DNA of 64,000 bases from Watersipora subatra (GCF_963576615.1 NC_088717.1:50445026-50509025), one strand, 5' to 3'. Shown: positions 48,637 to 61,471, counted from the stretch's first letter. Program-made: numbers and translations. The notes: generated by a model not told the origin, from the letters alone.

Positions 48637-50692
48637 CAGAGCTGCTCTCAAATCATGGTGATTTGAATATTTGAAGCAAATCATTTTGAACTGATTTGAC
48701 ACAAATGATGATTTGATTCGATTTGAAAAGTTTTGGAAGTAACTTGAATTGATTTGAAGTTTCGGGCTGATTTGAAGACTTGATTTGAAAAATAATTCAA
48801 ATCACATCGCTATTGATAGCCTTGTCTTCTGTAACCGATCGAAACATTTTCATGACATTTGCGAAGTTAGCCCAAACTTTGGCAAGAAATGCACACCATC
48901 AGTACCGAGGCTAAGCAACCGCGTGTGTGTGTCCCTCTACAGAAAAAAGAAAAGGACCGCGTGTCGTGTGTGTAAAAGAAATCAACATGAGCAGCTCTGG
49001 TAAGTTGTGGAAAAGGCATGTTTGTAGTTGTGGTGCTGGCATTGAATACTTTGATGTCAATTATTTGATTGCTAGTAATTGGTTGTGACCATCCCACTCT
49101 AACCTCACAATCACTAGTCAAAATAAATATTACTTGTGCTGTGCATACGGCATGAATGAATAAATATAGTATTATAATATATAATATTCTATACAATACT
49201 ATTCCATGCCGCCGACACATTCAATATTCACAGTAATGACAATGTTCATGAATATAAATATGCATTATATTATAATTGGGTAGGATTTAATTAATAAAAT
49301 AAATTAAAATTTTATTTGTTATATCAAATTTATTAGAATAATATTAAATAACATTTTGATTTAATTCATTATTTTAACTTATAAAAGAATAGCATAACAA
49401 TAACATTCTATCCAAGTAAATATAATAAATGTAATATTTGTATATCATACATAGTTTTAACATTACCATATATATATACATCATTATTATATAATTAATT
49501 ATATTATATGTATAATAATATAATTAATAATATTTTATACACAGTCACTTACTTACTAAGTGAAGTATAATACTTAAAACGGGATTTCGATTAAAAAGGA
49601 TGATGTACAGAAAGAGGAAGTCACATGTACTCAGCAAATACAAACATGTGTTAATGAAGATATGTTCGCTGATTTTTGAATAGAGCACCTTTAGCTAGTA
49701 CAAGTAACCTAGATTCAGTACATCAGGAGATTGAAAAGTATATGGCGAAAAGCAGATCTTTTTGTAACACTCTAAGCTATTGGCAAGGTGAGACACAGTT
49801 ACTGAGGCTTAGCAAGCTGGCGCTGAAGGTCCTTTCAGTACCAGCTTCATCAGCTCCCATAGAACGGGTTTTTAGTAAAAGTGGCTTCATCATGAGGTCA
49901 CACAGGAGCTCCTTGACATCTGAAAACTTGCGCAAGCTAGTTTTTCTAAAATGCAACAAGTGTATTTAAGTAAATGTGTTAATATAATGTAACTGTTGAT
50001 TATAGGCTCAATGCTTAGTTTCATTTCCTTTAAGTTCAAGCCTCAGTAACTGTGTTTCACTTGCCAATATTTTCAGGTTTTATCTTATATTTGTATCTTA
50101 TATCTTGTAACTTTAAACAAGTATCTAAAGTTGTTTTTTTTACATTTGTACATTCTTGCTTAAAAGCTTCAATAAAAGCAGTCACAGCCATGACCATAAA
50201 CTGTTACATAACCCTCCACTCATTCATTGATGTATCCAGCCAATGGTATGATGTGCTTTGCCATGATGTTTTAATATACCTCGTAGAACAAAGAAAAAAA
50301 CCTTATCTAGTGATGATTTTAGCATACATAACACATATAGTGGTACAGAGATACAGCTATACTATTCCTATCCATAGAACCCAAAACGGGCACGGGGGCA
50401 AATCGCCTACCCTTTCCCCCTGGTTCAGGTCCAATGGATAGGAGGAGTACAGGCAATGCCGCTACAGCTACACTGTAGATTGATCATACTATGCGATAAT
50501 TGAGCAAACAATTTGAAAGAGTATTTCAAATCATTCTCGAATGATTCAGGATTTGAATTCGTTATTGAGCTGATTCGATTTGATTTGCTTTGCTTCGAAT
50601 CTGCTGACAACAGTAGGGGATTTGATTTGATTTGTAGTTTGCCGGATATGATTTGATTTGAGTCATAAAAAAGTCATTTAAAAGCAGCTCTG
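48637..50692 (+). mobile_element. hAT transposon with 8-bp target duplication
   Basis: TCTATTAC occurs exactly on both sides (48629-48636 and 50693-50700), the 8-bp duplication made by hAT transposases. The terminal inverted repeats start CAGAGCTGCT. Both subterminal zones are packed with short GATTTGATTTGA-type repeats (48650-48800 and 50500-50670), typical of transposase binding arrays. The interior includes a hAT C-terminal coding relic and an AT-rich tract at 49130-49550. At 50033-50073 is an inverted copy of about 40 bp of its own coding region (49779-49815). Confidence 0.9.
49570..49969 (+). pseudogene. hAT C-terminal dimerisation domain (hATC) relic
   Basis: The text IEKYMAKSR, LSYWQGE, LRLSKLALKVLSVPASSAP, IERVFSKSGFIMRSHRSSL and LRKLVFLKCN follows the hATC consensus closely and ends with TAA. 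The preceding stretch (GCTGATTTT then TGAATAGAG at 49668-49684) joins this frame only if one base is restored, so it is frameshifted. The catalytic part is absent: the surrounding element is a deletion derivative. Confidence 0.85.
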
Positions 50693-50700
50693 TCTATTAC

Positions 50701-52004
50701 CAATTGAAAATACGTCTGTCATTAAAACTAAAAATACAAATATAGTATGAACATAATGATGACAGCAAAAGTTCAAAAGTCAGTTGACCTTATTTCACCT
50801 TGACCTCAGTCAGAAAAGTCTGATTCCAAAGTTAGAATTTGCAGCTTCAACCTCTATAAAATCAGTGAGGTGTCTACATCTCTATTTTATAACTATTACA
50901 CAATGCAAATTTAATAAAGTTTCATAGGGTATTATAAAGGTTAACTATAAAAAAACTTAAACTCCATTTTCATTGACATGCCAGTGAGAAGACAATAAGA
51001 TTACCTTCACAGACAAGGTTGATACCTGATGCTCTGTGAACCTGCAATTACACACTCAGGCTATTGTTATTAGTTTATTATCAAGCTGTTTGCTATTGGT
51101 CTTTTGTCATGAAAAGGTCTTTATTCTAGGACCAGATAATAGAACTGTGTAGATGCGAGTGGTAGTTGGCTTTTATGAACATTTGAAAAATTTGTTTTGT
51201 TACTTTGAAAGTGGGGAAATTACGTCAATATCTAATCATTTATAGCATATTGCTTGCATGCCTGCAACAAAGGAGTCGACCTACTAGAAACGCTGCAGAG
51301 AAAGCTGATCATTAATGGAAACAATTGCCAGGCCTTAAGATTTAGGCTGTATGGTTATGCCACGGTGCAGTATGGAGGGGGGGAGGGGTTCGTATCGCTC
51401 TTAACATTAGAAGTTATAATAGTTTCTATTTACCTGTGCTATGCTTCTGGTTGAATTCAGGTGAAGCTTTATTGAACCTGTTGGTTTATCTTTCATCATT
51501 AAAATGTTCAGTAATTATATGTGTAAGAATTCTACAGCAATGTTGGCTTTACCTGTTACTACAGCTATTAAACTATTCCCACCCAAGAGCACAGTGTAAA
51601 TGTTCTGTTTAATAGCTTTGTCATAGCAAATAGAATTACAAGCTGCTATACTACTAAAAGAATAGAAAACTGAGTAAACCTTGCAACAGACATTGTTCCC
51701 TATATGACTAGGAGTACTGTTGTGCATACACTACTTGTCTTTCTTATGTATGTAAATAGTTCAATTGCTGTTGAATATCTTGTGAACATGTCAAATGAAG
51801 ACTAAAGCTGATGAGATGCCTACTAGCATATGATGTTCATGTCTTGAGAAATAGACTTGCTGCATTTACAGAACATACTTTTAGTGTTTTCAAGTTGAGC
51901 TTTCAAGAGATGTAGATGTACAGTATTTAGGATATACAATACATACATCATGCTTGACAACACTGGCCGGCTTTGAATATTATAGTAGAACTCGTAGGAG
52001 TTAA
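50701..52004. other. Noncoding spacer upstream of gene B
   Basis: No gene is seen. From about 51600 it matches copy A (from about 29220) again. Before that it is copy-B-specific, with a short G-run at 51375-51388. Confidence 0.5.
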
Positions 52005-52279
52005 AAAATTTGAGTCACCCTCAACCATGATTGGTCGAATAAAAAGGCTGGGAGACAATCTGCCACGCAAAAAACGGCTGATAATAAAGATGCATGAACT
52101 ATTCTGTTGTCCAACACTAACCAATCACAAGCGTATCTGAGAGTCGTTCACTCATTTCACTGTCAGTCAACTCAAGCACTGGAAAATAAACAAGTTTACC
52201 TCAGCAGCCGTCTATACCTTGTATCTTTCCTGCGCTGTTCAAAGACCTTACGAATAGAGAACTGAGTACATTACAGCAG
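52005..52279 (+). promoter_or_regulatory. Putative promoter and noncoding first exon of gene B
   Basis: It is the counterpart of 29640-29914, with the same GATTGGTCGAATAAAAAGGC core and the same ACATTACAGCAG|GTAAAG donor at 52279. Conservation here is higher than in the flanking text. Confidence 0.4.
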
Positions 52280-52978
52280 GTAAAGTTTGATCTGACTTTA
52301 AGGTAGGCCATTTTGGTGAAGCCAAAGTTTGTTTGAGCTGTAATTTAGTTGTTCTCTCCTCCTCACAACTTTTGCTTGTAGTTTATACTAACAACATAAA
52401 ACTGTACGAACGTAGAAAGTAATAGCGTTTATTTTCCTCTTTTTACAAATGTGTGTAACATGTAGCCATATCGTGAATAGTTGTTGCCTACTTTCAAGTA
52501 GCTGCTATGTTATAAACAACTTATGCACCTTGTATGTGCATCATGGTGATCTTTTTGTATATTATTTTACTAATTTTGTGTATTAAATAAGAATATTGCC
52601 ATCAGCATTAAATTATATGATGTTCCTCAGCACATATCAGGTCATACAATACAGTAGACGCTCCCGTAATATGAAGCTTCCCTAATGTAAATTCCACATA
52701 ATATAAAAAATTTATGTAAAGCTTTTGTTTCAGATTACGTAAAAAAATCCATATCAGGTAAAGCATCATGTCAGTGCAGATTCTTCAATTTTAATGACGG
52801 TAATCTGATAATTAGCTTTAAAAACATTGTTTTCTCTCTTGCCGCACTTGGGAGAGAAAACGATGTATAGGGGTATTTCTATAGTGCCCTAGCAGTCTAG
52901 TGTGGTGTAGGAGATTGTCAGGTAAACTGATAAAACAAAGAGAATAAGTAGCTGCACAAGTATTCAGAAATCATTGAA

Positions 52979-53126
52979 GGTAGTTGAATAGTGCAAGTGT
53001 TTGAGTTTCGGTCTACCAAGCTGAATGTCACAAGCTGGGGTCTCATTGAAATCTATGGTTTATCCGAACCTCTAGCCTTGGCTTCAGACAAACAGGCAGA
53101 CAGACGCTGGTTTTATCATAGTAAAA
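52979..53126 (+). mobile_element. tRNA-derived SINE, copy B
   Basis: It is the same element as 35632-35774, with AGCTGAATGTCACAAGCTGG in the B-box region, the GGCTTCAGACAAACAGGCAG body and the ATCATAGTAAAA tail. Immediately upstream (52868-52960) lies the single ancestral-type unit of the 106-bp minisatellite. Confidence 0.6.
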
Positions 53127-53670
53127 TATCTTTGTTTAGACTTCTTTAGACTATCTTTGTTTCACTTAACTTTAGACATATGGAATGTTTTTGTTTTTTC
53201 TTTGCATCATAGATCTTTTTGGTTAAAAAATATTAAAAAAAACGATTCATATCGACTTTGAAGGTGTGCACTTCTCTTAATTTAACAAAAGTTGAGCCCA
53301 AAGTCAAATACAAGTAATTAGAAAAAAGAAAAAAATTATCGGTACAAACCAAAAATACTATGTTACTGTACAGCCATTAAATTGAAAAGCCAAGTTTAGT
53401 TTTTCTTTTTTGAAAGGCATCAGAGGTGAGTTTGAGAAAATCTTGGAGCAAATTAAACAATTTAGGTTTAATTCCCTGTTCGTACTGTATAAAATCTTTC
53501 TAGCGTAAATCTTCTCAGAACGGATTATTTATGTTTTGTTTCGTGTACAAAACCTGGTATATAAACATATTTAAACACACATACGCTAGACAGTATGTAA
53601 CACACAATTCATAAAATCGAACACAGACCCCAATGTAAATTAGGTTGCCATTTTCCGTCAAGTCAACTTA

Positions 53671-55102
53671 ACCCGAAACCTCTAATTGAACGCCACCTTT
53701 ATTTGAACACCACCTCTATTTGAACGCCACCTCTATTTGACCGCCACTTTGACTATCTTCAATCTTTATGAACTCATAATATCAAGTGATCAGCAGAAAA
53801 GAGTTCACAAAATCGTATTAATAATGAATCGTTTACATTAATAACAATCAATTCTCTCGTTGTCCAATTCCAAAGCTTTTCGTTTTTTTTTGTAAAACTT
53901 TAAAAGCAACGCAATAGAAATAATCAATAATGGTCTCAGGCTAGTAGTAGTTCTCTGTTTAATGCAGTCTTTCTACTTCAAAGTAGCCTACATATATAAA
54001 AAAGGTATAAATTTAGGATGGTTGATGAAATTTGAAAGCAACGCCATAGAAATAATTACTAACAGTCTCAGGCTAATAGTAGTTTATTGTTGAACACTGT
54101 CTTAATACTTCCAAGAACATGCATATAAAAAACTGTCTGCAAGTTTTGGGCCAAAGGTTATATGTTTAGCGAGCAGACTTTTGCGCATTGCGTTTGTGCT
54201 AAATGCAGCCCGGAAAAGTTTTGCTTTGCTGAAGAATGGTTTGGACGCTCATATCGACTAGTTCAGCAGTGCAAAAGAAGAGTTGAAGCCAGAAGATATT
54301 GTGGAAGCTATTGGACAACTAGAAGATGTTCGTTTCATCGAAAGCAACAATCAGAACACAGCTATCCGAGCAAACGGTGGAAACATTTATGCTTTAAAAT
54401 ATTAATTTTTTATCTGCATGTTATATAAGTATGGTTTGTTTATCTCATTTTTTTATAAATATATATTTGTATCATTTGATAGATTATCATTATATAACTT
54501 ATAAATTTACAGATTTATAGCATGTTATTTAATACATCCTTGCGGCTATCTTAACAAGGCTTACAATGGATCAATGCTCATAATTCCTCTTCTATTGCAC
54601 ATAAAAAGCTAGTTTTGGCTTCAAACTGTAGCAAACATATGAATGAGTGCAATGAGCTTTTATGCAACAATTTTAAATCTAGATTTAAAATAAAAATAAG
54701 TTTTTAAATTTAGAATGAAATAAAATTGAAAATGCCAATAAATTGCAAAGAAGGACACAGGCTATAACATCGCAGGTCAATTACAAGCAATAGATACCAA
54801 CTGGTAGAGATATTTCTCGGTTTCTCAATGTATACTTATTTTGAGATATTTGACAAGTTGGAGGTAAGTTAGCAGATTTATTGCATCCAAAAGGTTTAAT
54901 ATCGCTCCACCGAAAAAAGAGCAAAATATAAGCTACATTCGCTTTGCCCATAATAGGGCTAAATTTAGCTTTCCAAAATTCTGACAAGCCATTTGAAAAA
55001 TAGACCGCCAGCCTCTATTTGAATGCCTCCTCCAATTGATCACCACTATAGAGGAAGGGTTGAAAAGTAGAGCGCCATGGCGTTCAATTCAATGTTTTAT
55101 GG
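53671..55102. mobile_element. Terminal-inverted-repeat element inserted in copy B only
   Basis: The ends read CGAAACCTCTAATTGAACGCC and, on the other strand, AAAACATTGAATTGAACGCC, and the left end carries three more ATTTGAACGCCACC-type repeats. TA lies next to both ends (53669-53670 and 55103-55104). Copy A at about 36310 reads straight across this position, giving an empty site. Inside, 54250-54410 retains a coding-looking relic (EEELKPEDIVEAIGQ-like, ending ALKY, stop) that I do not recognise and that is broken by a stop. Confidence 0.75.
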
Positions 55103-56683
55103 TATTCTGCAATGAGTTGAGTTGCTTACCATCAACTGGTTGTTGAGGTTCATGAAACATCATTCCACCACCTCCAAAGTTTATGCTATCAAAATTTTCT
55201 CTGTTTCCAGAAGAATCACATAAGCTCAACATGGATCCACCAGATCATATTCCAGCACTACAGTTACAGAGCAGCTCCAAACCAAACCAAAGTGGGTGTT
55301 ATTTTATTTTTCAAATAGTTGAGGGGCACACTTTGCTGTCAAGTAGGAAAATGCTCTGATAGGAATTGTTTATAGCATATTGTGTGTTGTAACTATTTGT
55401 CTGTTTTAGTATTCAGTGTGTTATTATAAATAGGTGATCAGTGTAACATAACTCACACCGGTGAATGTGATAATGCCGATGGTTGTGTGATGAAACAATG
55501 AAGTTATCTTCTCTCTATTTTCTTACAATAAATCTGTTGTTGTTTTTCTTTTTCTTTTCTCAGAACTTTCACCCACAACCTGTCGTCTGTTTCATATCTT
55601 GTCATAATTTCAAAAGTAACTGAAGCACATTCAGAAAAATCTAACCTACCATTTATATTTATGGTTCTCTAGGTAGTCAGCCTTACCAAGATGACTCAGA
55701 TGAGAAAGAAGGGATGGATTTACCAAAACCTGAGTCTGAGAGTGACCCATATGTTGAAGAAGTGAAGGTTTTACCAAAAACGGAGTCTGAGAGTGACTCA
55801 AAGTCTACAGGTTCGTTTTCATTTATTGTTGATTATTTATATTGTTTCTGAATATATCAGGAGTTGTCTGCTCAGCCCCAAAGTTCTGCAAATTGTATAA
55901 CATATAACATATCATGCATGTATTCATTTTAAACTTTAAACAATCTCGCTGTAATTTTTAGTTGTAAGAATTTTGGTGTTTAGCCAAAGCTGGTCCAGTT
56001 TGTTCTGAATCACTGACTGTGTTTATTTATTATTTAAAAAAATTGGTAATTATTGTTTAGACTTTGTACTACTTTTTATAAAAAATTCATTTTTCATGGA
56101 ATATTTTGGATAGTCGGTCTGCAGAACTATTATTTATGATAAAACATTCTGATGTAGCAACAATTGTATAGCTAATAATTTTCTGTGTTTGTGGGAAATG
56201 TGCTAAAAAATGTTTTATGTTACGTTGAAAATATTTTGGCACAGAACAATGGCATTCAATTTGAAGAGCTATCTGCTCGCTCATTTATACTACCAGGTAT
56301 ATTTTATATAGGACATAGCGTAAATGATATTTCTATAAAATTTGTGTTACATTGGTTTCCTTTAGTTCACTGTCACTTAGTGATGAACCATACATTTGGT
56401 GTTTCATTGTAAAGCAGAAAATAAACACTTGCAACTATAATAAAATAATTTTGTTAACTATTTGGTTCATTTATATGTGTTAGTTAAAATTATACAATAA
56501 TCATCACAAAAATAATAGTGAATATATATAATTGGGAACTTGTTCCACACTCTTTTATATTTGTCACGTACAAATATTGTTACTTCTGGTCAACTGCTGC
56601 TACCTTGTCTCTTCGGTAAACATTTATTAATTGATAAAAAAGGTTTGCAAGTTTTTCTTTTAAATAATCTAGTAAAAGGAACT

Positions 56684-57367
56684 AGCACAAATGACTCAGA
56701 TGTTGCAGCAAAACAAGCTGATACAGGTAACTCATGTGCTGTAGCAAAACAAGCTGATAAAGGTGACTCATGTGTTGTGGCAAAACAAGCTGATACAGGT
56801 GACTCATGTGTTGTAGCAAAACAAGCTGATACAGGTGACTCATGTGTTGTAGCAAAACAAGCTGATACAGGTGACTCATGTGTTGTAGCAAAACAAGCTG
56901 ATACAGGTGACTCATGTGTTGTAGCAAAACAAGCTGATACAGGTGACTCATGTGTTGTAGCAAAACAAGCTGATACAGGTGACTCATGTGCTGTAGCAAA
57001 ACAAGCTGATACAGGTGACTCAGATGATGTAGCAAGACAAGCTGATACAGGTGAGTCAGATGCTGTAGCCAAACAAGCTAGCACAGGTGACTCAGATGTT
57101 GTAGTAAGACTAGCTAGCACAGGTGACTCAGATGTTGTAGTAAGACTAGCTAGCACAGGTGACTCAGATGTTGTAGTAAGACTAGCTAGCACAGGTGACT
57201 CAGATGTTGTAGTAAGACTAGCTAGCACACGTGACTCAGATGTTGTAGTAAGACTAGCTAGCACAGGTGACTCAGATGTTGTAGTAAGACTAGCTAGCAC
57301 AGGTGACTCAGATGTTGTAGTAAGACTAGCTAGTACAGGAGACTCACATGTTGTAGAAACAAAAGCC
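56684..57367 (+). repeat. 36-bp coding minisatellite of gene B, 19 units
   Basis: Exactly 19 units of 36 bp, with no frameshift. They form two homogenised blocks: units of type DTGDSCVVAKQA in the first half and STGDSDVVVRLA in the second. The minus strand also stays open through the array as a by-product of the period and composition. Confidence 0.95.
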
Positions 57368-59335
57368 GGTTCAAGTTGCTCTGATGTAAAAGATTCGAAG
57401 TTGTCAACAACAACGGACAAAACTGAAACTATCTCAGACACCTCAAGTATGTTCTTTTTTGCTTACAGCAGAACAAATACTTGAGATGTGAAATATCCGT
57501 AATCACTGATCAGCTCTTTTACTTTTTTATCAAGCAAAATAGCTTGCTTCAAGTTACAATATACTATTGGCACATTTTTAAAACTGATTTTTTTCTTTCA
57601 AAAATACAAGCCTGACAGACTGAAAACTGTGAGCTATGGTGGAATGTGGCTAAAAAGGCACTCGCTCACTCTTACCATATAAAAAGCAATTATTCTTGAT
57701 CTGCTGGTTCTTAAAACTTGTTACTATTTTAACATCTTTAATCAGATTTTTATTTTATTATTCTTTTATCAAGTATTAAAATAGTTGTTCATAATATTTA
57801 GAGTTGTTTACTCATCCTCTAAGTGTTTAACACTAACTTGGAAGATCATTAATAGGTTGTCTACAAATTCTCTCTACCAGTCGCTCAAACATGTGATTAT
57901 GTACAATCTGTACAAAAGTAGCGGTATAATCTATTACACTCTTTTGTAGGTTCAGATGAGAGTGATTCTGGTGATGAATCAAACAAAAAGTTGCTTGAAT
58001 TTTTGCGGTCTCTCCTCCTGTTCTGGCCTTGCATTTCTGCGATCTTACTCTGTGTAATTCCATTTGAAAAAAGCGTCAGAGCAAAATTGGTAGAAATTCT
58101 TGCTGACATTGTTTCTAGGAGGGAGGATTACGAAAAACAAACCAAACGTTTCACCAAAAGTTCTGACCACAATGTTCAAACAGTAGCAGCAGTAGGCTTG
58201 TTGCGAACTTTTTCTTTTGAACAAGAAAAAAAAACGTCAGAGTGCTGATCAATATCAGAAAAATACTAATGCTGATGAATTTTAGAAAAGAATTGCTAGG
58301 AACAAAATGTTGATGAAGTCACTTGAAAACACTCGTAAATTAGTGGACCAAAAGTTTGCATTGCTGGACTGTGAGCTAAAAGAAAACAACCACCTTAATA
58401 ATCTTCTGACACAGAGCTTAGAAGTGGAACTTGATTTACAAGTAAGAGCAATCGAAATTTTACTAAACTGTGAGAAGACAAATTTATGTGAAATTGAGCG
58501 TCAACTGAACGACATATTGAAATTGAGAAATGATTTGGGTGAATTGTTTGGCCAACAGTCAGGCAATGAGGCTGGCATTGAAGCTTTTCTAAACAAAAAA
58601 AGCAAAAGTGAGAAGAGAGTTTTGTTTGATGCTCTAGACAGAGCTGTAACTTCAAGCCTTTCATGCAGTACAAATCTAGAGCTTAAACTACAATTTAAGG
58701 AGGCCTATAGAAAAGCACTAAGTAGCGATGCTGAAGTTGAGGATGAAGAAGTTCATAGGGATTTGCAAGGTAATGCCATTCTAGTTTGGTCATCTTGCGG
58801 TATGGTGTTATCTGAAGCCTTGATCAAAAATCTGGAGGTTGAAACCATTTTAAAAAAATTTCAAAAAAGTTTTATGACTGCTGCCTTCAACAAACCTACT
58901 GAAAAGAGTGTTAAAAGATTTCTAAGCAAACTAGGAGAACAAAGCAGGAGGGATGAATTTTATGAAGTACTCAATGTAGTTCATCACCCAATGTTTCAAA
59001 AGGCCATGAAGAAAAAGAGGAAAGTAGAATCACAATTGAGAAAAGCTTTCCGTGGTGGAAAAGTTATTTTTTCCCCACATTCATTGAAGAGCTGAAAAAA
59101 ACATGCCATTTCAGAAGTGATATCTAGTACATCCAAAACTGCGGGTCAACTAGTCGAGCATATAAATGATCAAAAGAATACTAAAGCAATACAACTAACT
59201 GTGGATGCAGCGGAGCAGCTCTTAGTCATTTGTAACCAAGTCATCCACGTGCATTTCAAGTTCAACAGCGAGGAACAGAAAAAAAAATACAAAAGAATAT
59301 TAAAGAAATTTGCAGATGGACCTGGTCAAGAAAAG

Positions 59336-59356
59336 GTAGCTTTATCAGACAGTTAG
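59336..59356 (+). other. Conserved intron-retention terminus in gene B
   Basis: These 21 bases are identical to 40674-40694 and encode VALSDS then TAG beyond the exon 4 donor. Confidence 0.4.
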
Positions 59357-59913
59357 TTTAACGGAAAGTTTTAAATAAGGCCAAACCTCAATATATCTTA
59401 ACTATGTTTGTGGTAGTTTCATGTTATGTATTTGCACTTTTTAGATTTTGTTCATAACTTGAGTTTGTACAAATCTACACATCTTGCATCTTAATCTGTA
59501 ATTAATATGGCCTTTAGTAACATTTTGTGTATGCTGTAGAAAGTCGAGAACATCCTTCTTGTTGCTGGTTCTAAAAAAGCCGCAGAATTCATCGAATACT
59601 GCATTGGGTATGTTTATTTAATGTATGAATAGTTGGTGATTTATAGCTTCTGATAATTTTTTTCATGGCACTATATCGATGTTCAATGATATAAATGCAC
59701 TATTATTGCATTCCTGTACTAAGGAGCCTGCTATAGTCACTCGTAAAATCATGCATGGGCAGGTTTCCTGTAGCTGCGCCTATTTTTATTAGCATTGCCC
59801 TTTATTTTTCACATAAAGTTAAACAATAAAACTATGCACAGCCATGTAGTTAAGGTCACAGTGCACTTATTTCTAAAACGTTTGCTCGAACTAAACAGGA
59901 AATGGTATGACCA

Positions 59914-60265
59914 AGCACCTGCTCCATGCAATCTACATCAGGGTTAACAATCCATACCAAAAATCCTCCCTATACAAAATAATTTGAGAGACATTATTTT
60001 ATATAGGGAGGATTTTTGGTATGGTATTTGGTATGGTATTTTACAATTCTATTAAAATTAGGTCACAGAATATCTTGCAGCAAGTAAATCATGGAAAAAA
60101 GTATGTTACATATTCCATTGCATGGTTTACTTTCTGCAAGATATGCTGTGACCTTATCTCACTACAAGTTTTATTCTTGTCTGAAGCTAGTTTATATAGG
60201 TAAAAGTTTCTGATATAGAGTGCTAACACAGATATAGATTGCATGGAGCAGGTGCCTGGCCATAC
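59914..60265. repeat. Foldback element in intron 5, copy B
   Basis: The outer arms match copy A (ACCAAGCACCTGCTCC ... and ... GGAGCAGGTGCCTGGCCATA). Inside, CATACCAAAAATCCTCCCTATA-type text at 59950-59974 pairs with 60002-60024. A second hairpin pairs GGTCACAGAATATCTTGCAG (60061) with CTGCAAGATATGCTGTGACC (about 60134-60153). Copy A keeps the left and copy B the right inner arm more fully. Confidence 0.7.
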
Positions 60266-60759
60266 CATTGAATGTTATTGAACCATTCATAGTAGCTGAA
60301 ATGTCGAGTTGTAGTTACACCTAAGGGCTTGTGTTACCGGTTCTAAAATAGAATAAACTATCCATATTTGTAGTTTTATAACCATGCACCTGGTCACATG
60401 CCATGTTTATACAAATAAATAAAATTGCCATAGACTTAAATATATTTGGTACACACTTGACTTGCAAGCAATATGAGGAAGTAGAGAAAGAAATAATTGT
60501 TTTTTGAAAATTTATCTTATGTCAAAACAGGGTTACCATATATTAAGTACATATACTTGCAGGTTGGTTGAAGAGGATGACGAGAATAAAGAGAAAATTA
60601 TGTAAGATTTCTACTTGCCAGCTTACTTCCTTTAACATATCATTTCACCAGCTAACTAAACGGTTGTATATTTGACAACCTAAATCTTTCGCCAATGTCA
60701 TGATAGACATTAACACTCAGACGCTCACACGCTTAAAGTATCTGTAAAAGTCTACAGCT

Positions 60760-60779
60760 ACAGTGCCTAACGGCACTGT
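60760..60779. repeat. Short perfect hairpin ACAGTGCC/GGCACTGT
   Basis: Eight-base arms flank TAAC. It lies in a GC-richer stretch just past where similarity to copy A ends. Its function is unknown; it could be the end of an inserted element. Confidence 0.5.
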
Positions 60780-61110
60780 TCCGTTTTAACCAGTAAAGTT
60801 GTTGCCCGGTTAAAAGCACCGTCATGAGTTTTGCGGCCTATACAAAAGGTACGGACTATGTACCGGTATTGTTTTATTATCGTTTTTTAAATAAAACAGA
60901 TGCGGCTTATATAGGGGTGCGTTAATAGTTCGAAAAGTACGGTACATATCTGTATATAATAGAAAAAATATTAAGAAGAAAATAAACTTTTAGTAAAAGC
61001 ACTAAAAATTTGTTTCTTGCGATGCACTCCTCAGGCGCTGTCTTATTAAAATGGAAAGCTGTACTGAAATGCTAGAAATGGGCCCGATGTTTTAATTATG
61101 TGATTTAGTG

Positions 61111-61376
61111 CTAAATGTAACCGAGAAGATAGCTCCTAGTGTGTCTGCAATTAGAAGAAAACTCATTTCTTTTATTCAATGTGCTCAAGTGTGGTTTGCA
61201 TATTATGAAGCTTTTTTCTAGTAAACATGGTTTGCATCGTTTGGTTTTGTTTGTATATAATTGGCCTTGAGCTAATATTTTCCATGTTATGTTGTATGTT
61301 GAGTTGTTGTCTTTCAACTTCCAAATGTGCTTGCTCAGTTCTGTGTGGTGTTGTTTGTTTTTTTTGATTAAATGAG
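61111..61376 (-). pseudogene. Penelope-like element C-terminal fragment, minus strand
   Basis: The minus-strand text TELSKHIWKLKDNNSTYNI, then KTKRCKPCLLEKSFIICK and LNKRNEFSSNCRH matches, in order, the C-terminal end of the plus-strand copy (TELSKHIWKLKNDNASYRV, KTKKCHLCLSEKYYIICR, LNKRNEINNTCRH). Its 5' side stops at a TA tract, so only the end of the GIY-YIG region survives. Confidence 0.8.
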
Positions 61377-61470
61377 GCTATATAATATATATATATAATA
61401 TATATATAATAAATATATATATATATTATATATATATAATATATATATAATATACATAGTATATATATAT
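61377..61470. repeat. (TA)n tract between two head-to-head Penelope-like fragments
   Basis: About 95 bp of TA/TAA-rich sequence separates the 5'-truncated ends of the minus and plus copies. Confidence 0.9.
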
Positions 61471-61471
61471 A

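Larger units (their letters stand above)
55211..60601 (+). pseudogene. Gene B: paralogue of gene A with several lesions
   Basis: Exons by comparison with A: 55231-55291, 55673-55810, 56664-57446, 57950-59335, 59540-59607 and 60563-60601. The last exon is outside the window. The start is MDPPDHIPALQ. Exon 2 is longer than in A by 17 codons, a duplication of the acidic PESES-type motif. The repeat exon stays open with 19 units, but its acceptor AG is AA (56662-56663). Exon 4 has a net +1 insertion at a poly-A run near 58220, an in-frame TAG at 58283-58285, a -1 at about 59050 and a compensating +1 at about 59100. The hydrophobic segment and most of the helical region remain readable, with conserved blocks such as FYEVLNVVHHPMFQKAM. 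Whether it is dead or these are assembly errors needs reads. No coding constraint was measured. Confidence 0.75.
47880..60660 (+). repeat. Segmental duplication, copy B
   Basis: It is collinear with copy A from the region upstream of the promoter island through exon 6 and the start of the last intron. Copy B also has about 3.2 kb (48400-51590) absent from copy A, which includes a hAT element. Past 60660 retroelement fragments replace the expected last intron and the final exon is not in the window. Confidence 0.85.

Noticed and set aside
56590..57441. 283-codon minus-strand open frame over the gene B repeats
   Set aside because: By-product of a 36-bp period on the opposite strand; the plus frame continues into spliced exons with matching phase, the minus frame does not.
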